From Ensifer adhaerens (GTDB lineage: Bacteria > Pseudomonadota > Alphaproteobacteria > Rhizobiales > Rhizobiaceae): a stretch of DNA of 64,000 nucleotides. This document shows, one piece after another, positions 1 through 8,698 of this stretch (position 1 is its first letter; each line of letters starts with the position of its first letter). The stretch covers positions 2,216,001 to 2,280,000 of the forward strand of contig OCMG01000004.1 in NCBI GenBank assembly GCA_900215285.1, given 5' to 3'. The translations under genes were made by a program, and so were the position numbers. The notes under the pieces were generated by a model that saw only the letters and a list, made by a program, of their open reading frames with translations, did not search any database and was not told where the DNA came from.

Positions 1-290
<290 letters not shown>

Positions 291-414
291 TGCACGTTCC
301 GGTGGATTACTGTATAAAATAATCTCTTTCAGGTTGTTTTTCATTTAACAAGGTCCAAGAGAATTACCCCTAGAACAGGTGATATCCAAGGGCATGCCAG
401 TCGACTAACACTGG

Positions 415-2595
415 TTGCAGGGATGTCGAGCCGTGGGGGCGGTGAGTTTGCCGAGTCGTGCCTTGAAAGTGTCGCGATCGCTGCAGACCAGGGTGATGAT
501 CCTGTCTGTCGGGATCGCCTTTGTCGCCGTGTCCGTGGTTGCGTTCTTCTATGACCGGCGCGCCTCCGATCTTGTGATCACCACGGCGACGGAGGGCCTT
601 GCGTCTGAGACGCGGCTTCTTGCGCAAAGGCTCGAATTCGCCAGGGATTCGATCGAACGCGATGTTGCATTTGCGGCTGAGGGCCCTCTGGCCGCAGGCC
701 TTATACAGGAGCCGCAGAACGCCCGCTATCAAGCGACGGCGAAAACGGTCTACGGGCGGATTGTTGGCCGGCGGCCTGAATATATCCAGCTTCGCATTGT
801 GAGTTCCGACAGCGCCCGCGAAGTGTCGCGCGTCGTAAGCACCGGGTTTGACACGAAGCTGGTCGCATCGACGGACCTGGCTTCCGTGGCCGACGAAGGC
901 TTTTTCCGCCAGGCCACGGCTGGGACCATGGATGGTAGCGTGCAATTTGCGCCGGTGGAAATGTTGAAGGGGTCGTCTGGCGCTCCGGGTGATGGCATTG
1001 CGACGTGGCGCGTCTACTTTCCGGTTCCCGACGCTGCAGGGAAGGTGATCGGGTTTGCCGTTCTTGACGTCGATTACGTCAAGATGCTGATGAACGTTCT
1101 GCGTGAGGCGCCGCTGTCGCGTGATATTCTCATCTTCAACAGCGACGGTGACATGCTGGAGCAGATGGCGCGGTCGCAGACGCCGCGTTTCCGGCTTCGT
1201 GGCAGACCGGGGCCGGGAAGCTTCATTGATCCGGCCGGCCTGGCTCCCGGCCAGGACGAGGCGGCGCTCAGGCAGGACGGGGCCATTTCCTATATCGTTC
1301 GCCGGGCGCTGCCTTCGCAGGGCCCTTACGCATTTGTCGGGGTTGCACTGCGGGAGCCGGAAAGCCGGCTGCTTGCCCTTGTCTCGGAGGCGCGGCGACA
1401 GACGCTGGCCATCGGCGCCATGATCCTTCTCGGCGTGGTGATCGTCGCTGCGCTGGCGTCGCGCCGTTTCGCCGACTATGTCGTGGACGTCGCCGCGCGT
1501 TCGCGGGCGGTGATCGACAGCGCGCTGGATGCCATCATTTCCATCGATGAGCAGGGGCGGATTCTTTCGGACAATCCGGCCGTCGAGCGGATTTTCCAGT
1601 ACCGGCCGGGCGAATTGATCGGTCAAGGAATAGACACGCTGATGGGCAGCGGAGGTCCCGGCGCACACGACATCTATCTCGCTCGCTACAAGCAGACCGG
1701 GGTCCGGAGCGTCATTGGGCATGTGCGGGAGGTGACCGCGCGGCGGCGTGACGGATCCGTGTTTCCGGCAGAGCTTTCGGTCAGCGAGACGGTGATGAAC
1801 GGCCAGCGCATCTTCACGGGCAATGTGCGCGACATCTCGGCCCGAAAGGCGGCGGAGGCGGAGCGCGAGCGGCTTATCGAGGCGCTTGCCCGCTCCAACC
1901 GTGAACTGGACGAGTTCGCCTTCGTCGCTTCGCACGATCTCAAGGCGCCGCTACGGGTCATCGACAACGCGTCGCACTGGCTGGAAGACGACCTTGGCGA
2001 CCGGCTGGATGCGGAGAGCCGCGAAAACCTGGGCCTCCTGCGCAGCCGTGTCCACCGCATGGACCGGCTGCTCGACGACCTGCTCGAATATTCCCGCATC
2101 GGCCGCAAGACAAATGAACAGTGGCGCGAAGTGCTGACGGGCGCGCAGCTGCGCGACGAGGTGATGGCGCTCGTGCCCCAGAGGGATGGGTTCAGCGTGG
2201 TCTTCGACCCGTCCTTTCATGACATAGAGGCCACGCGCATGCCGCTGCAGCAGATCCTGATCAACCTGATCGGCAATGCGCTCAAGCATCACGACCGGGC
2301 GAACGGAGAGATCCGTGTCAGGGCTGAGACGCGGGAGACGGTCTACCTCATCTCCGTGATCGACGACGGGCCGGGCATTCCGGAGGAGTATCGCGAGCAG
2401 ATTTTCAAGATGTTCCAGATCCTGCGTCCGCGTGATCGCGTGGAAGGTAGCGGCATGGGTTTGGCGATCGTGCGCAAGCATATCGATGTTCTGGGCATGA
2501 GCCTTACGGTCGAGCGGGCCGGGGAGCGGGGAAGCATCTTTGCCTTCACCTATCCGAGGAAAGCCGCCGCAACCTCAGGAAGGAAGGTGGGTTGA
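415..2595 (+). CDS. Membrane-bound PAS-domain sensor histidine kinase
   Basis: Residues 27-45 and 329-348 form two membrane segments flanking a ~280-residue periplasmic sensor region of no type I recognise. A PAS domain follows (about 360-475, with a DxxGRI-type strand and a PAC-like tail), then a dimerisation/phosphoacceptor helix with H507 in FVASHDLKAPLR, and an HATPase domain (N box around 617-621, G1 DDGPGIP at 650-656, G2 GSGMGLAI near 678-685). This H-box type is typical of phytochrome-like kinases that signal to separate receiver proteins. The stop overlaps the next start (TGATG), so it is coupled to the receiver downstream. The start is uncertain: the TTG used here has no clear Shine-Dalgarno, and GTG codons at 442 or 469 would keep the first membrane helix. 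Confidence 0.88.
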   Translation: MQGCRAVGAVSLPSRALKVSRSLQTRVMILSVGIAFVAVSVVAFFYDRRASDLVITTATEGLASETRLLAQRLEFARDSIERDVAFAAEGPLAAGLIQEPQNARYQATAKTVYGRIVGRRPEYIQLRIVSSDSAREVSRVVSTGFDTKLVASTDLASVADEGFFRQATAGTMDGSVQFAPVEMLKGSSGAPGDGIATWRVYFPVPDAAGKVIGFAVLDVDYVKMLMNVLREAPLSRDILIFNSDGDMLEQMARSQTPRFRLRGRPGPGSFIDPAGLAPGQDEAALRQDGAISYIVRRALPSQGPYAFVGVALREPESRLLALVSEARRQTLAIGAMILLGVVIVAALASRRFADYVVDVAARSRAVIDSALDAIISIDEQGRILSDNPAVERIFQYRPGELIGQGIDTLMGSGGPGAHDIYLARYKQTGVRSVIGHVREVTARRRDGSVFPAELSVSETVMNGQRIFTGNVRDISARKAAEAERERLIEALARSNRELDEFAFVASHDLKAPLRVIDNASHWLEDDLGDRLDAESRENLGLLRSRVHRMDRLLDDLLEYSRIGRKTNEQWREVLTGAQLRDEVMALVPQRDGFSVVFDPSFHDIEATRMPLQQILINLIGNALKHHDRANGEIRVRAETRETVYLISVIDDGPGIPEEYREQIFKMFQILRPRDRVEGSGMGLAIVRKHIDVLGMSLTVERAGERGSIFAFTYPRKAAATSGRKVG

Positions 2596-3041
2596 TGGTT
2601 CTGTATGCGAGATCTGGCGCGGCCGATGTCAAAATCCTTCTCGTCGAGGACGACGATGGCGACGCCAAGGCGATCACCCGCGCCTTCAAGAAGGCCAATA
2701 TCGGCAATCCGATCATTCGCGCGCTGGATGGCGTCGAGGCGCTGGCCTATCTCACGGATGGGGCAGACGGGATGCAGGCTCGACCGCCCGTGCTTTTGCT
2801 GGTGGACCTTAACATGCCGCGCATGAACGGTATCGAGCTGGTCAGAGCCTTGCGCGCGCATCCAGAGCTTCGGCGCACCGTCGTTTTCCTGCTCACGACA
2901 TCGAAGCGGGAGGAGGACATGGCGGCAGCCTATGATCTCAATGTTGCCGGCTACATCGTCAAGCAGAATGCCGGACTCGACTTCCTGAAACTCGTCGGGA
3001 TGATCGACAATTTCTGGAACATCGTGGAACTGCCGACATGA
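2595..3041 (+). CDS. Single-domain response regulator (Rcp1/CheY-like)
   Basis: This 148-residue protein is only a receiver domain: acidic pocket VEDDDGD (~18-24), phosphoacceptor D71 in LLLVDLNMPRMNG, conserved Thr pair in LLTTSKREED, and Lys in YIVKQN. The broad spacing and long loop between alpha2 and beta3 resemble receivers paired with phytochrome-type kinases. With no output domain it presumably shuttles phosphate between kinases or acts by protein contact. ATG at 2595 is preferred over the TTG at 2592 because AGGAAGG lies at a good distance upstream and the TGATG overlap implies translational coupling. It overlaps the next gene by ATGA. Confidence 0.9.
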   Translation: MVLYARSGAADVKILLVEDDDGDAKAITRAFKKANIGNPIIRALDGVEALAYLTDGADGMQARPPVLLLVDLNMPRMNGIELVRALRAHPELRRTVVFLLTTSKREEDMAAAYDLNVAGYIVKQNAGLDFLKLVGMIDNFWNIVELPT

Positions 3042-4111
3042 AAAGGGGAACGCTTCGGCTGCTCATTGCCGACGACGACGACGGCGACCGCAGGCAGTTG
3101 CGGCGGTTGATCCGCGAATGCGGCCTTGTCTGCGAGATCGACGAGGCAATGGACCTCGGCGAGGCGGAAGCGGCCTGCGCGGCGCGGGCCTATGACTGCG
3201 CGATCATCGACTATCGGATGCCCGGCGGCAGCGGCCTGAAGGGCATCGTGACTATTCGCGAAAGACACCCGCATCTGCCCATCGTCATGGTGACGGGGCA
3301 GGGGGATGAATTGATCGCGACCGAAGCGATCAAGCTGGGGGCGGCCGACTATGTGCCGAAATCCCAGCTATCGGCAAGTTACATCGCCCATGTCGTGCAG
3401 AGCGCGCTGCGCAAGGCGGAGCTGGAGCGGATCGTGGCCGATCAGCGCGAGGAACTGGAGCGCTTCGGCCATGTTCTGGCGCATGACCTCAAGACGCCGA
3501 TCCATCAGATCCGCTACCTGGTGCAATTCATCGAGCGCGATCTGGCGGAGGGAAACCTGGAGCAGCTTCACGTCAACCGCGATCGGCTGCTTGCGACCGC
3601 GCAGCGCATGGAAGACCTCATCAACGCGCTGCAGCACTACGCCATGAGCGAAAAGCCGATTGAGATCTCGACCGTGGATCTCGCTTGCGCGCTCGACGGA
3701 TGCCTTTCCAATCTCGCAGGCGAGATTGCCGGTCGCCAGGCTCTCGTTTCGCATCATTCCCTGCCGAAGGTGCGCGGCAACCTGCCGCTGCTGACACAGC
3801 TCTTCCAGAACCTTGTCGGCAACAGTCTGAAGTATTGCGGCGGCGCGCGGCCGGAAATTGCGATTTCGGCGGCGGTGAATGGCGATGAGGTCACGGTTTC
3901 CGTTGCCGATAACGGTATCGGCATTCCGCTTGCGCAGCGAGAGGCCGTTTTCCAGACTTTCCGCAGGCTACACCTGCAGTCGGAAATCGAGGGAATGGGG
4001 CTCGGGCTGGCGATCTGCCGGAAAATCGTCGACCGCCATGGCGGCGCGATCTGGTGCGAGGAAGGGGCCTCCAGCGGCAGCGTCTTCCGGTTCACGCTGC
4101 GCGCCGCATGA
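3038..4111 (+). CDS. Hybrid protein: N-terminal receiver plus histidine kinase
   Basis: Residues 1-125 are a receiver (ADDDDGD at 11-17, phosphoacceptor D58 in IIDYRMPGG, Lys in YVPKSQ). A short coiled linker leads to an H-box with H149 in VLAHDLKTP, then an HATPase domain (NLVGNSLKY, DNGIGIP, GMGLGLAIC). There is no membrane segment. A receiver placed before a kinase suggests its kinase activity is set by an incoming phosphate. Together with the upstream membrane kinase and lone receiver, joined by ATGA/TGATG overlaps, this forms a three-protein phosphorelay operon. The final DNA-binding output is not encoded nearby. Confidence 0.88.
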   Translation: MKRGTLRLLIADDDDGDRRQLRRLIRECGLVCEIDEAMDLGEAEAACAARAYDCAIIDYRMPGGSGLKGIVTIRERHPHLPIVMVTGQGDELIATEAIKLGAADYVPKSQLSASYIAHVVQSALRKAELERIVADQREELERFGHVLAHDLKTPIHQIRYLVQFIERDLAEGNLEQLHVNRDRLLATAQRMEDLINALQHYAMSEKPIEISTVDLACALDGCLSNLAGEIAGRQALVSHHSLPKVRGNLPLLTQLFQNLVGNSLKYCGGARPEIAISAAVNGDEVTVSVADNGIGIPLAQREAVFQTFRRLHLQSEIEGMGLGLAICRKIVDRHGGAIWCEEGASSGSVFRFTLRAA

Positions 4112-4220
4112 GGCCCGCGCGCGTGGCTGTTTCAAGAAAATTTGTCCGGGTATCAAACGAATTGACTTGTGCGCGCGTTGGATGGGTTGTCTTAAGAGCA
4201 CTTTCCAACAGGGTAGCGGC

Positions 4221-4928
4221 ATGTTTATCGATGACTTCAAGGCGGGGCTGAGGCGTATTGCGCCGATTATAGTTTCCGCTTCGCCCTTTGGCGTGCTTTT
4301 CGGCGCGGTCGCCGTGCAGCATGGCATGAGCACCGCCGAAGCGGTGCTGATGAGCGGGGTCATCTATGCGGGTGCGAGCCAGCTCGTCGGGGTCAATCTC
4401 TTCGACCAGCATTTGCCGGCCTGGGTCGTGATCCTCTCTATTCTGGCCGTGAACTTCCGGCATATTCTCTATTCAGCCGCAATTGCCCGCCACATCAGTC
4501 TGCTATCGCCGTGGCAGAAGGCGCTGAATTTCTTCCTCCTGACCGATCCGCATTACGCCGAAATAGAACGGCAGGCGCAGAGCGGCGAGCCGATTACATT
4601 TGGCTGGGTCATGGGACTCGGTATCGGACTTTACATACCGTGGATGGCGCTGACCTATGCGGGTTGCGTCCTTGGCGCCTTCATCGGCGACCCCAAGTCG
4701 ATCGGCCTCGATGTTCTGCTGCCGGTCTATTTCCTCGGCCTTGTCATGGGGTTCCGCAAAAGGGCGAACTGGCTGCCGGTGGTGATTGCGAGCTCCCTTG
4801 CTTCCATGGCCGCGGTGAAGCTTGTTGGCTCGCCCTGGCACGTCAGCATTGGCGCGCTTGCCGGGATTATCGTTGCAGCGCTGATGCCGCTGCCGCGCGA
4901 CAGGCATTCCGAAATCGGGGAGATCTGA
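4221..4928 (+). CDS. azlC: AzlC family branched-chain amino acid exporter large subunit
   Basis: This 235-residue, very hydrophobic protein has AzlC family landmarks: FGVLFGAVA near the N-terminus, SGVIYAGASQLVGVNL, and the NFRHILYSAA helix, followed by three or four more membrane spans. AzlC partners with the small AzlD protein to export branched-chain amino acids and analogues. The open frame continues far upstream inside the kinase gene in another frame, but homology starts at ATG 4221, preceded by AGGG. azlD starts one base after this stop (4930), so the two form an operon. Confidence 0.87.
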   Translation: MFIDDFKAGLRRIAPIIVSASPFGVLFGAVAVQHGMSTAEAVLMSGVIYAGASQLVGVNLFDQHLPAWVVILSILAVNFRHILYSAAIARHISLLSPWQKALNFFLLTDPHYAEIERQAQSGEPITFGWVMGLGIGLYIPWMALTYAGCVLGAFIGDPKSIGLDVLLPVYFLGLVMGFRKRANWLPVVIASSLASMAAVKLVGSPWHVSIGALAGIIVAALMPLPRDRHSEIGEI

Positions 4929-4929
4929 C

Positions 4930-5241
4930 ATGGAGGCGATGTTCCGGCCGGAAATGCTCCTGATCATCCTCGGTGGCGCGGTGGCGACCTATCTGACCCG
5001 CATCGGCGGCTACCTGCTCATCAAGCGGTTCAAGACGATACCGCCGCGCGTCGAGGCGGGCCTGAATGCGGTGCCGGCGGCCGTGCTGACGACGCTGGTC
5101 GCGCCGGCAGCACTGACCGGCGGTATTGAGACGGCGATCGCGCTCCTTGTTGCCCTGATCGCAGGGTTCCGGATTTCGGGACTGACGCTCATCATCATCG
5201 GCTGGGCCGTCGCGATGTCCATCCGGCACTTCGTCCTTTAG
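4930..5241 (+). CDS. azlD: AzlD family small exporter subunit
   Basis: This 103-residue protein has three to four predicted membrane helices and the AzlD pattern: GGAVATYLTRIGGYLL, then FKTIPPRVEAGLNAVPAAVLT and a C-terminal GWAVAMSIRHF. It is immediately downstream of azlC and has the usual length. The AzlCD pair is known to move branched-chain amino acids outward; substrate specificity cannot be read from sequence. The operon ends at the inverted repeat at 5265-5287. Confidence 0.87.
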   Translation: MEAMFRPEMLLIILGGAVATYLTRIGGYLLIKRFKTIPPRVEAGLNAVPAAVLTTLVAPAALTGGIETAIALLVALIAGFRISGLTLIIIGWAVAMSIRHFVL

Positions 5242-5264
5242 TTTTAGAAGGCGATATTTCCGCT

Positions 5265-5287
5265 ATCCGAGTTTTCGAAACTCGGAT
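5265..5287. terminator. Inverted repeat between convergent genes, probable bidirectional terminator
   Basis: ATCCGAGTTT-TCG-AAACTCGGAT gives a perfect 10-bp stem with a 3-base loop, placed exactly between the converging azlD and pepP ends. There is no long T-run on either side, so intrinsic termination may be weak. Confidence 0.6.
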
Positions 5288-5289
5288 TG

Positions 5290-7122
5290 TCAACCTATCG
5301 GACGTGTCGCTCTTTCCAGCCATTCCCTGTGTCCGGGGTCCTCGATCAGCGGCATGAGGTTTTCACGTGTTCTTGCGTGATAGGCGTCCAGCCAGTCGAG
5401 TTCCTCGCGCGTCAGCAGTTCCGGTAGAATGAGACGCCGATCGATCGGGCACCAGGTAATGGTCTCGAAGCCGAGCATCGGACGGTCGCCGCCGTCGATC
5501 TTGTGGGCCTTCTCCACCACGACCAGGTTTTCGATGCGGATGCCGAACGCCCCGGGTCGGTAGTAGCCGGGCTCGTTGGAAAGGATCATGCCCGGAAGCA
5601 GTTCCTGCATCGCGGCACGGGAGATGCGCTGCGGACCTTCATGGACGGAGAGATAGGAGCCGACCCCGTGGCCCGTTCCGTGGCCATAGTCGGCACCCGC
5701 CTTCCACAGGGCGATGCGGGCCAGCGGGTCCAGGTCGACACCACGCGATCCTGCGGGGAAACGCGCGGTCGAGATGCCGATCATCCCTTTCAGCACGAGG
5801 GTGAAGAAACGTTTCTCGGTCTCGCCGGCGCTGCCGACCGCCACGGTGCGAGTGATATCGGTGGTGCCATTGCGGTACTGGCCGCCGGAATCGATCAGGT
5901 AGAGCTCGCCGGGCCTGAGCGGCCGATTCGTTTCGCGGGTTACCCTGTAGTGGATGATCGCGCCATTGGCGCCGGCGCCGGAAATCGAATCGAAGGAAAT
6001 GTCGGCCAACGGGTTCTGCATGCGCTCGCCGACCCTGCGGCGGCACGCTTCCAGTTTCTCGGCGGTTTCGATCTCGGTCACGGAGCCCGGTTCGGCTGCA
6101 TCCAGCCAGGCGAGGAACTCGACCATGGCGACACCGTCCTGGATATGAGCAGCGCGCGTGCCCGCCAGTTCGGCCTCGTTCTTGACGGCGCGGGGCAGGG
6201 CGCAGGGATCGGTTGCTTCCGCCACCTTTCCGCCTGCCGTCTCGATGAGGCGAACAAGTTCATAGGACACAATGCCGGCGTCCACCTCTACCGTTGCCGC
6301 GCGCTCGCCCAGCGCACGCAATGTATCCGGGAGTTCGGCAGGTTCGCGCAGCTCACAGATCTGGGTGAGGTAGGCCTTTTCCTCGATACCTGTCTTGCGC
6401 GCATCAAGGAATAGTTCGGCCAGGCCATCGGCATGGATGACGGCACGGGCCAGCGGATGCGGCGTGTGCGGCACGTCTGCGCCGCGGATGTTGAAGGCCC
6501 AGGCCACGGAAGAGGGATCCGCGATCAGGACCGCGTCCGCGCCGCGAGCTTTGACGCCCTCGGCAATCCGGGCAATCTTGTCGTGGGCGAGCGTGCCGGA
6601 ATGCTGATGCTTTTGTATGGTGACGCGGCCGAGAGGTTCGGCGGGACGACCTTCCCAAAGCCCGTCGAGCGGATTTTCGTCGAGGAAGACGAGCGCTCCG
6701 CCCTTTGCCTCGAGAGCGGAGGCCAGCTTGCGGACCTCCGAAATGGTGTGGAGCCAAGGGTCGATGCCGAGGCGGAAACCCCGGCTGGCATGGTTGGCGA
6801 TCCAGTCCGCGGGCGGTTCCTTGACGAGATCGCCGGGCGTGAACACCGCCGGATCGGTCTGCTGGGCAAGTTGCGTCACATAGCGCCCGTCAACGAAAAC
6901 CACAGCAATCTGGGGTGCAATCAGCGCCGCGCCGGCCGAGCCCGTGAAACCGGTGAGCCAGGCAAGCCGTTCGGCGCTCGCCGGCACATATTCGCCCTGG
7001 AATTCATCGGCGCGGGGCACAAGAAAACCATCGACATCGAGCGCGGCGAGGCGCTCCCGCAGAGCGCGGACGCGCGGCGCGCCCTGGTTGGGACTGGCAG
7101 TGGTTTCAAAGTTCTGGAACAT
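5290..7122 (-). CDS. pepP: Aminopeptidase P family Xaa-Pro aminopeptidase (M24B)
   Basis: This 610-residue protein has the three-domain layout of long aminopeptidase P: two creatinase-like N-terminal domains (roughly 15-160 and 165-315) and a C-terminal pita-bread metallopeptidase domain. The five dinuclear-metal ligands are visible: D411, D422, H485, E517 and E531 (motifs IDSGGQY, TTDITRT, GHGTGHGVG, SNEPGYY, RIENL). It removes N-terminal residues ahead of proline and is expected in the cytoplasm. Length and domain number match the eukaryotic-like cytosolic type common in rhizobia. It lies near prmA on the same strand, separated by the sORF/sRNA locus on the opposite strand. Confidence 0.92.
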   Translation of the reverse strand: MFQNFETTASPNQGAPRVRALRERLAALDVDGFLVPRADEFQGEYVPASAERLAWLTGFTGSAGAALIAPQIAVVFVDGRYVTQLAQQTDPAVFTPGDLVKEPPADWIANHASRGFRLGIDPWLHTISEVRKLASALEAKGGALVFLDENPLDGLWEGRPAEPLGRVTIQKHQHSGTLAHDKIARIAEGVKARGADAVLIADPSSVAWAFNIRGADVPHTPHPLARAVIHADGLAELFLDARKTGIEEKAYLTQICELREPAELPDTLRALGERAATVEVDAGIVSYELVRLIETAGGKVAEATDPCALPRAVKNEAELAGTRAAHIQDGVAMVEFLAWLDAAEPGSVTEIETAEKLEACRRRVGERMQNPLADISFDSISGAGANGAIIHYRVTRETNRPLRPGELYLIDSGGQYRNGTTDITRTVAVGSAGETEKRFFTLVLKGMIGISTARFPAGSRGVDLDPLARIALWKAGADYGHGTGHGVGSYLSVHEGPQRISRAAMQELLPGMILSNEPGYYRPGAFGIRIENLVVVEKAHKIDGGDRPMLGFETITWCPIDRRLILPELLTREELDWLDAYHARTRENLMPLIEDPGHREWLERATRPIG

Positions 7123-7265
7123 GACGCACTCGATCGATTTGCAAAGGATGACGCAGGTTTATCGCATCCTGCCGATGAACGCCAACGTCTGCGGGCAGGA
7201 GGGCTTTTAACCGCCCGGTCAATTTCATGCAAAAAATGCATGGCTCCCATGAGCAATCAAATGTG

Positions 7266-7292
7266 TTGCGACGCAATAATTCGGACTATAAA
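7266..7292 (+). promoter_or_regulatory. Candidate promoter and palindrome upstream of the sORF/sRNA locus
   Basis: TTGCGA (7266-7271) and TATAAA (7287-7292) with a 15-bp spacer sit about 50 bases before the small ORF at 7342. A perfect TTGCG-A-CGCAA palindrome (7266-7276) covers the -35 element. The short spacer and CTATAA-like -10 also allow an alternative-sigma reading; no factor can be assigned by eye. Confidence 0.4.
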
Positions 7293-7341
7293 GAAAACCA
7301 CGAACGAAGCGGAAGCGCCGCGAAAACGAAGGAAAACGAAA

Positions 7342-7494
7342 ATGCCCATGCCTGGATCCGTCACGAGGGCCGAGATGGTATCGCGCGATCGGCAGTCGCT
7401 GCGTTATGTCACGCGCATTCTGGCCGGCATGGACGATGTTGTCCTCAATTCCACCGGCAAGTCCCGCGAAGGCCTGAAGAGAGGCCCGTTCTGA
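7342..7494 (+). CDS. 50-residue small protein upstream of an anti-SD sRNA
   Basis: This short ORF starts MPMPGSVTRAEMVSRDRQSL and ends GKSREGLKRGPF. It has AAGGA eight bases before its ATG and lies in a gap of about 650 bases between pepP and prmA, on the opposite strand to both. It is basic, has no membrane segment, and I do not recognise a family. It ends 23 bases before the first hairpin of the sRNA at 7518-7660. In other alphaproteobacteria CCUCCUCCC-loop RNAs are co-transcribed with a small ORF, so co-transcription is likely here. It does not show the DUF1127 signature expected in Rhodobacter. Confidence 0.5.
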   Translation: MPMPGSVTRAEMVSRDRQSLRYVTRILAGMDDVVLNSTGKSREGLKRGPF

Positions 7495-7517
7495 GACATT
7501 GAGTTCCCGTTTCGGCG

Positions 7518-7660
7518 GCAAGAAATCACTCCTCCTCCCAAGATTTCCTGCAAGTGCTGAAACTGGTTTGTTCCCGGCATCTCCTCCTCCCAGTGCCGGG
7601 ACACGATCAGCCTGGCTGATCCAAGGGCGATGCCACCTCCTCCCGGCATCGCCCTTTTTC
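7518..7660 (+). ncRNA. Anti-Shine-Dalgarno small RNA ('cuckoo' / alpha-r14-like), three CCUCCUCCC-type loops
   Basis: Three hairpins carry nearly the same loop. HP1: arms 7518-7527 and 7542-7551 (one mismatch), loop with CTCCTCCTCCC. HP2: CCCGGCA (7573-7579) with TGCCGGG (7594-7600), loop TCTCCTCCTCCCAG. HP3: GGGCGATGCC (7625-7634) with GGCATCGCCC (7645-7654), a perfect 10-bp stem, loop ACCTCCTCCC, followed by TTTTT, i.e. an intrinsic terminator. A small GATCAG/CTGATC hairpin separates HP2 and HP3. Repeated loop-exposed anti-SD motifs plus a terminator match the alphaproteobacterial cuckoo/alpha-r14 family (e.g. NfeR1, CcsR), which can base-pair with ribosome binding sites of many mRNAs. The 5' end is not defined; it may be processed from a transcript that includes the upstream sORF. 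Confidence 0.82.
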
Positions 7661-7771
7661 TTTGCCCTGTCGATTGTGCATTGCAACAATTCATGCGTGC
7701 ACATCCCCTCGCACAGCCAATGCCGGCTTCAGCGGCATGCCTTTATCGCATAACTCACTTGAATTTCTTTA

Positions 7772-8656
7772 TTATTTGGTTCCGCGTTCGAACACGATCG
7801 TAACCCATCCGTTCCGCCAGATGGTGCGACGATGGGCGAGGCGTTGGCCATTATAGGCAGCGAGCACCTTCAGACGCTGGCTCGCCAGGATTCCGGAGAG
7901 AATCACCGTGCCGCCGGGAACGAGGTGACGGACCAGGTCCGGGGCCATCTTCATCAGTGGCTTTGCCAGAATATTGGCGATGATCAGATCGAAGGGGCCG
8001 TTGCGGCGGAAGGCGCCGTGATGGAAACCGGGCGCGGTTTCGAAATGCAGTCCGGCTCCGACGCCGTTCTTGCGGGCATTTTCGCGCGCCACCCGAACGG
8101 CGATCGGGTCGATGTCGGTGGCGAGAACGGGAACCGGCTGGATCTTGCGGGCGGCGATGGCCAGAACGCCGCTGCCGGTGCCCAAATCCAGCGCATTCCT
8201 GACCCTGCGGGAGCGGAGAACCCAGTCGAGCATTTCCAGGCAGCCTGCGGTCGTGCCGTGGTGGCCGGTTCCGAAGGCCTGTCCGGCGTCGATCTCGATG
8301 GCGACGTCACCGGGCATCACGCGATCGCGGTCATGCGAGCCATGGACAAGAAAGCGGCCGGCCCGCACCGGTTGCAGGCCTTCGAGCGATTTCGCGACCC
8401 AATCCGTGTCCGGCAGGACTTCACGCCGGATGTCCAGATGCCCGTAATCCGGCGCGAGGGCCTGTTCAAAGGCAGTCCTTGCTCCGTCCTCGTCACCCTG
8501 CATCGTGTAGACGGCGGTTTCCCAGACGTTGTTCGCCTCGTCGACTTCCATCGTCGTCACGGCATATTCGCCATCTTCGAAGATGGCGCCGAGGCGGTCG
8601 AGGATGATGGCGCAGTCGTTTTCGCCGGCGTTGATGTAAAGACGGACTTCGCTCAA
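7772..8656 (-). CDS. prmA: Ribosomal protein L11 methyltransferase
   Basis: This 294-residue protein has a small N-terminal substrate-recognition domain (1-85), a linker, and a Rossmann methyltransferase domain. SAM motif I is LDLGTGSGVLAI (156-167), preceded by the PrmA-specific AFGTGHHGTTAGCLE (128-141); the catalytic-loop motif NILAKPL follows. It trimethylates ribosomal protein L11 using S-adenosylmethionine. Length and motif order fit well. It is followed at 43 bases (counter-strand order) by the Sco-like gene and may not share a promoter with it. Confidence 0.95.
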   Translation of the reverse strand: MSEVRLYINAGENDCAIILDRLGAIFEDGEYAVTTMEVDEANNVWETAVYTMQGDEDGARTAFEQALAPDYGHLDIRREVLPDTDWVAKSLEGLQPVRAGRFLVHGSHDRDRVMPGDVAIEIDAGQAFGTGHHGTTAGCLEMLDWVLRSRRVRNALDLGTGSGVLAIAARKIQPVPVLATDIDPIAVRVARENARKNGVGAGLHFETAPGFHHGAFRRNGPFDLIIANILAKPLMKMAPDLVRHLVPGGTVILSGILASQRLKVLAAYNGQRLAHRRTIWRNGWVTIVFERGTK

Positions 8657-8698
8657 GGCGTTCCCCCATGTTGCGGGTATGATCGGGGGTAGGCTCTA

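Noticed and set aside
370..1935. A 521-codon open frame on the minus strand over the sensor kinase
   Set aside because: High GC gives long antisense frames. It has no family pattern, while the plus-strand frame has all kinase motifs. Similar long antisense frames over uvrD, sqr and pepP were rejected for the same reason.
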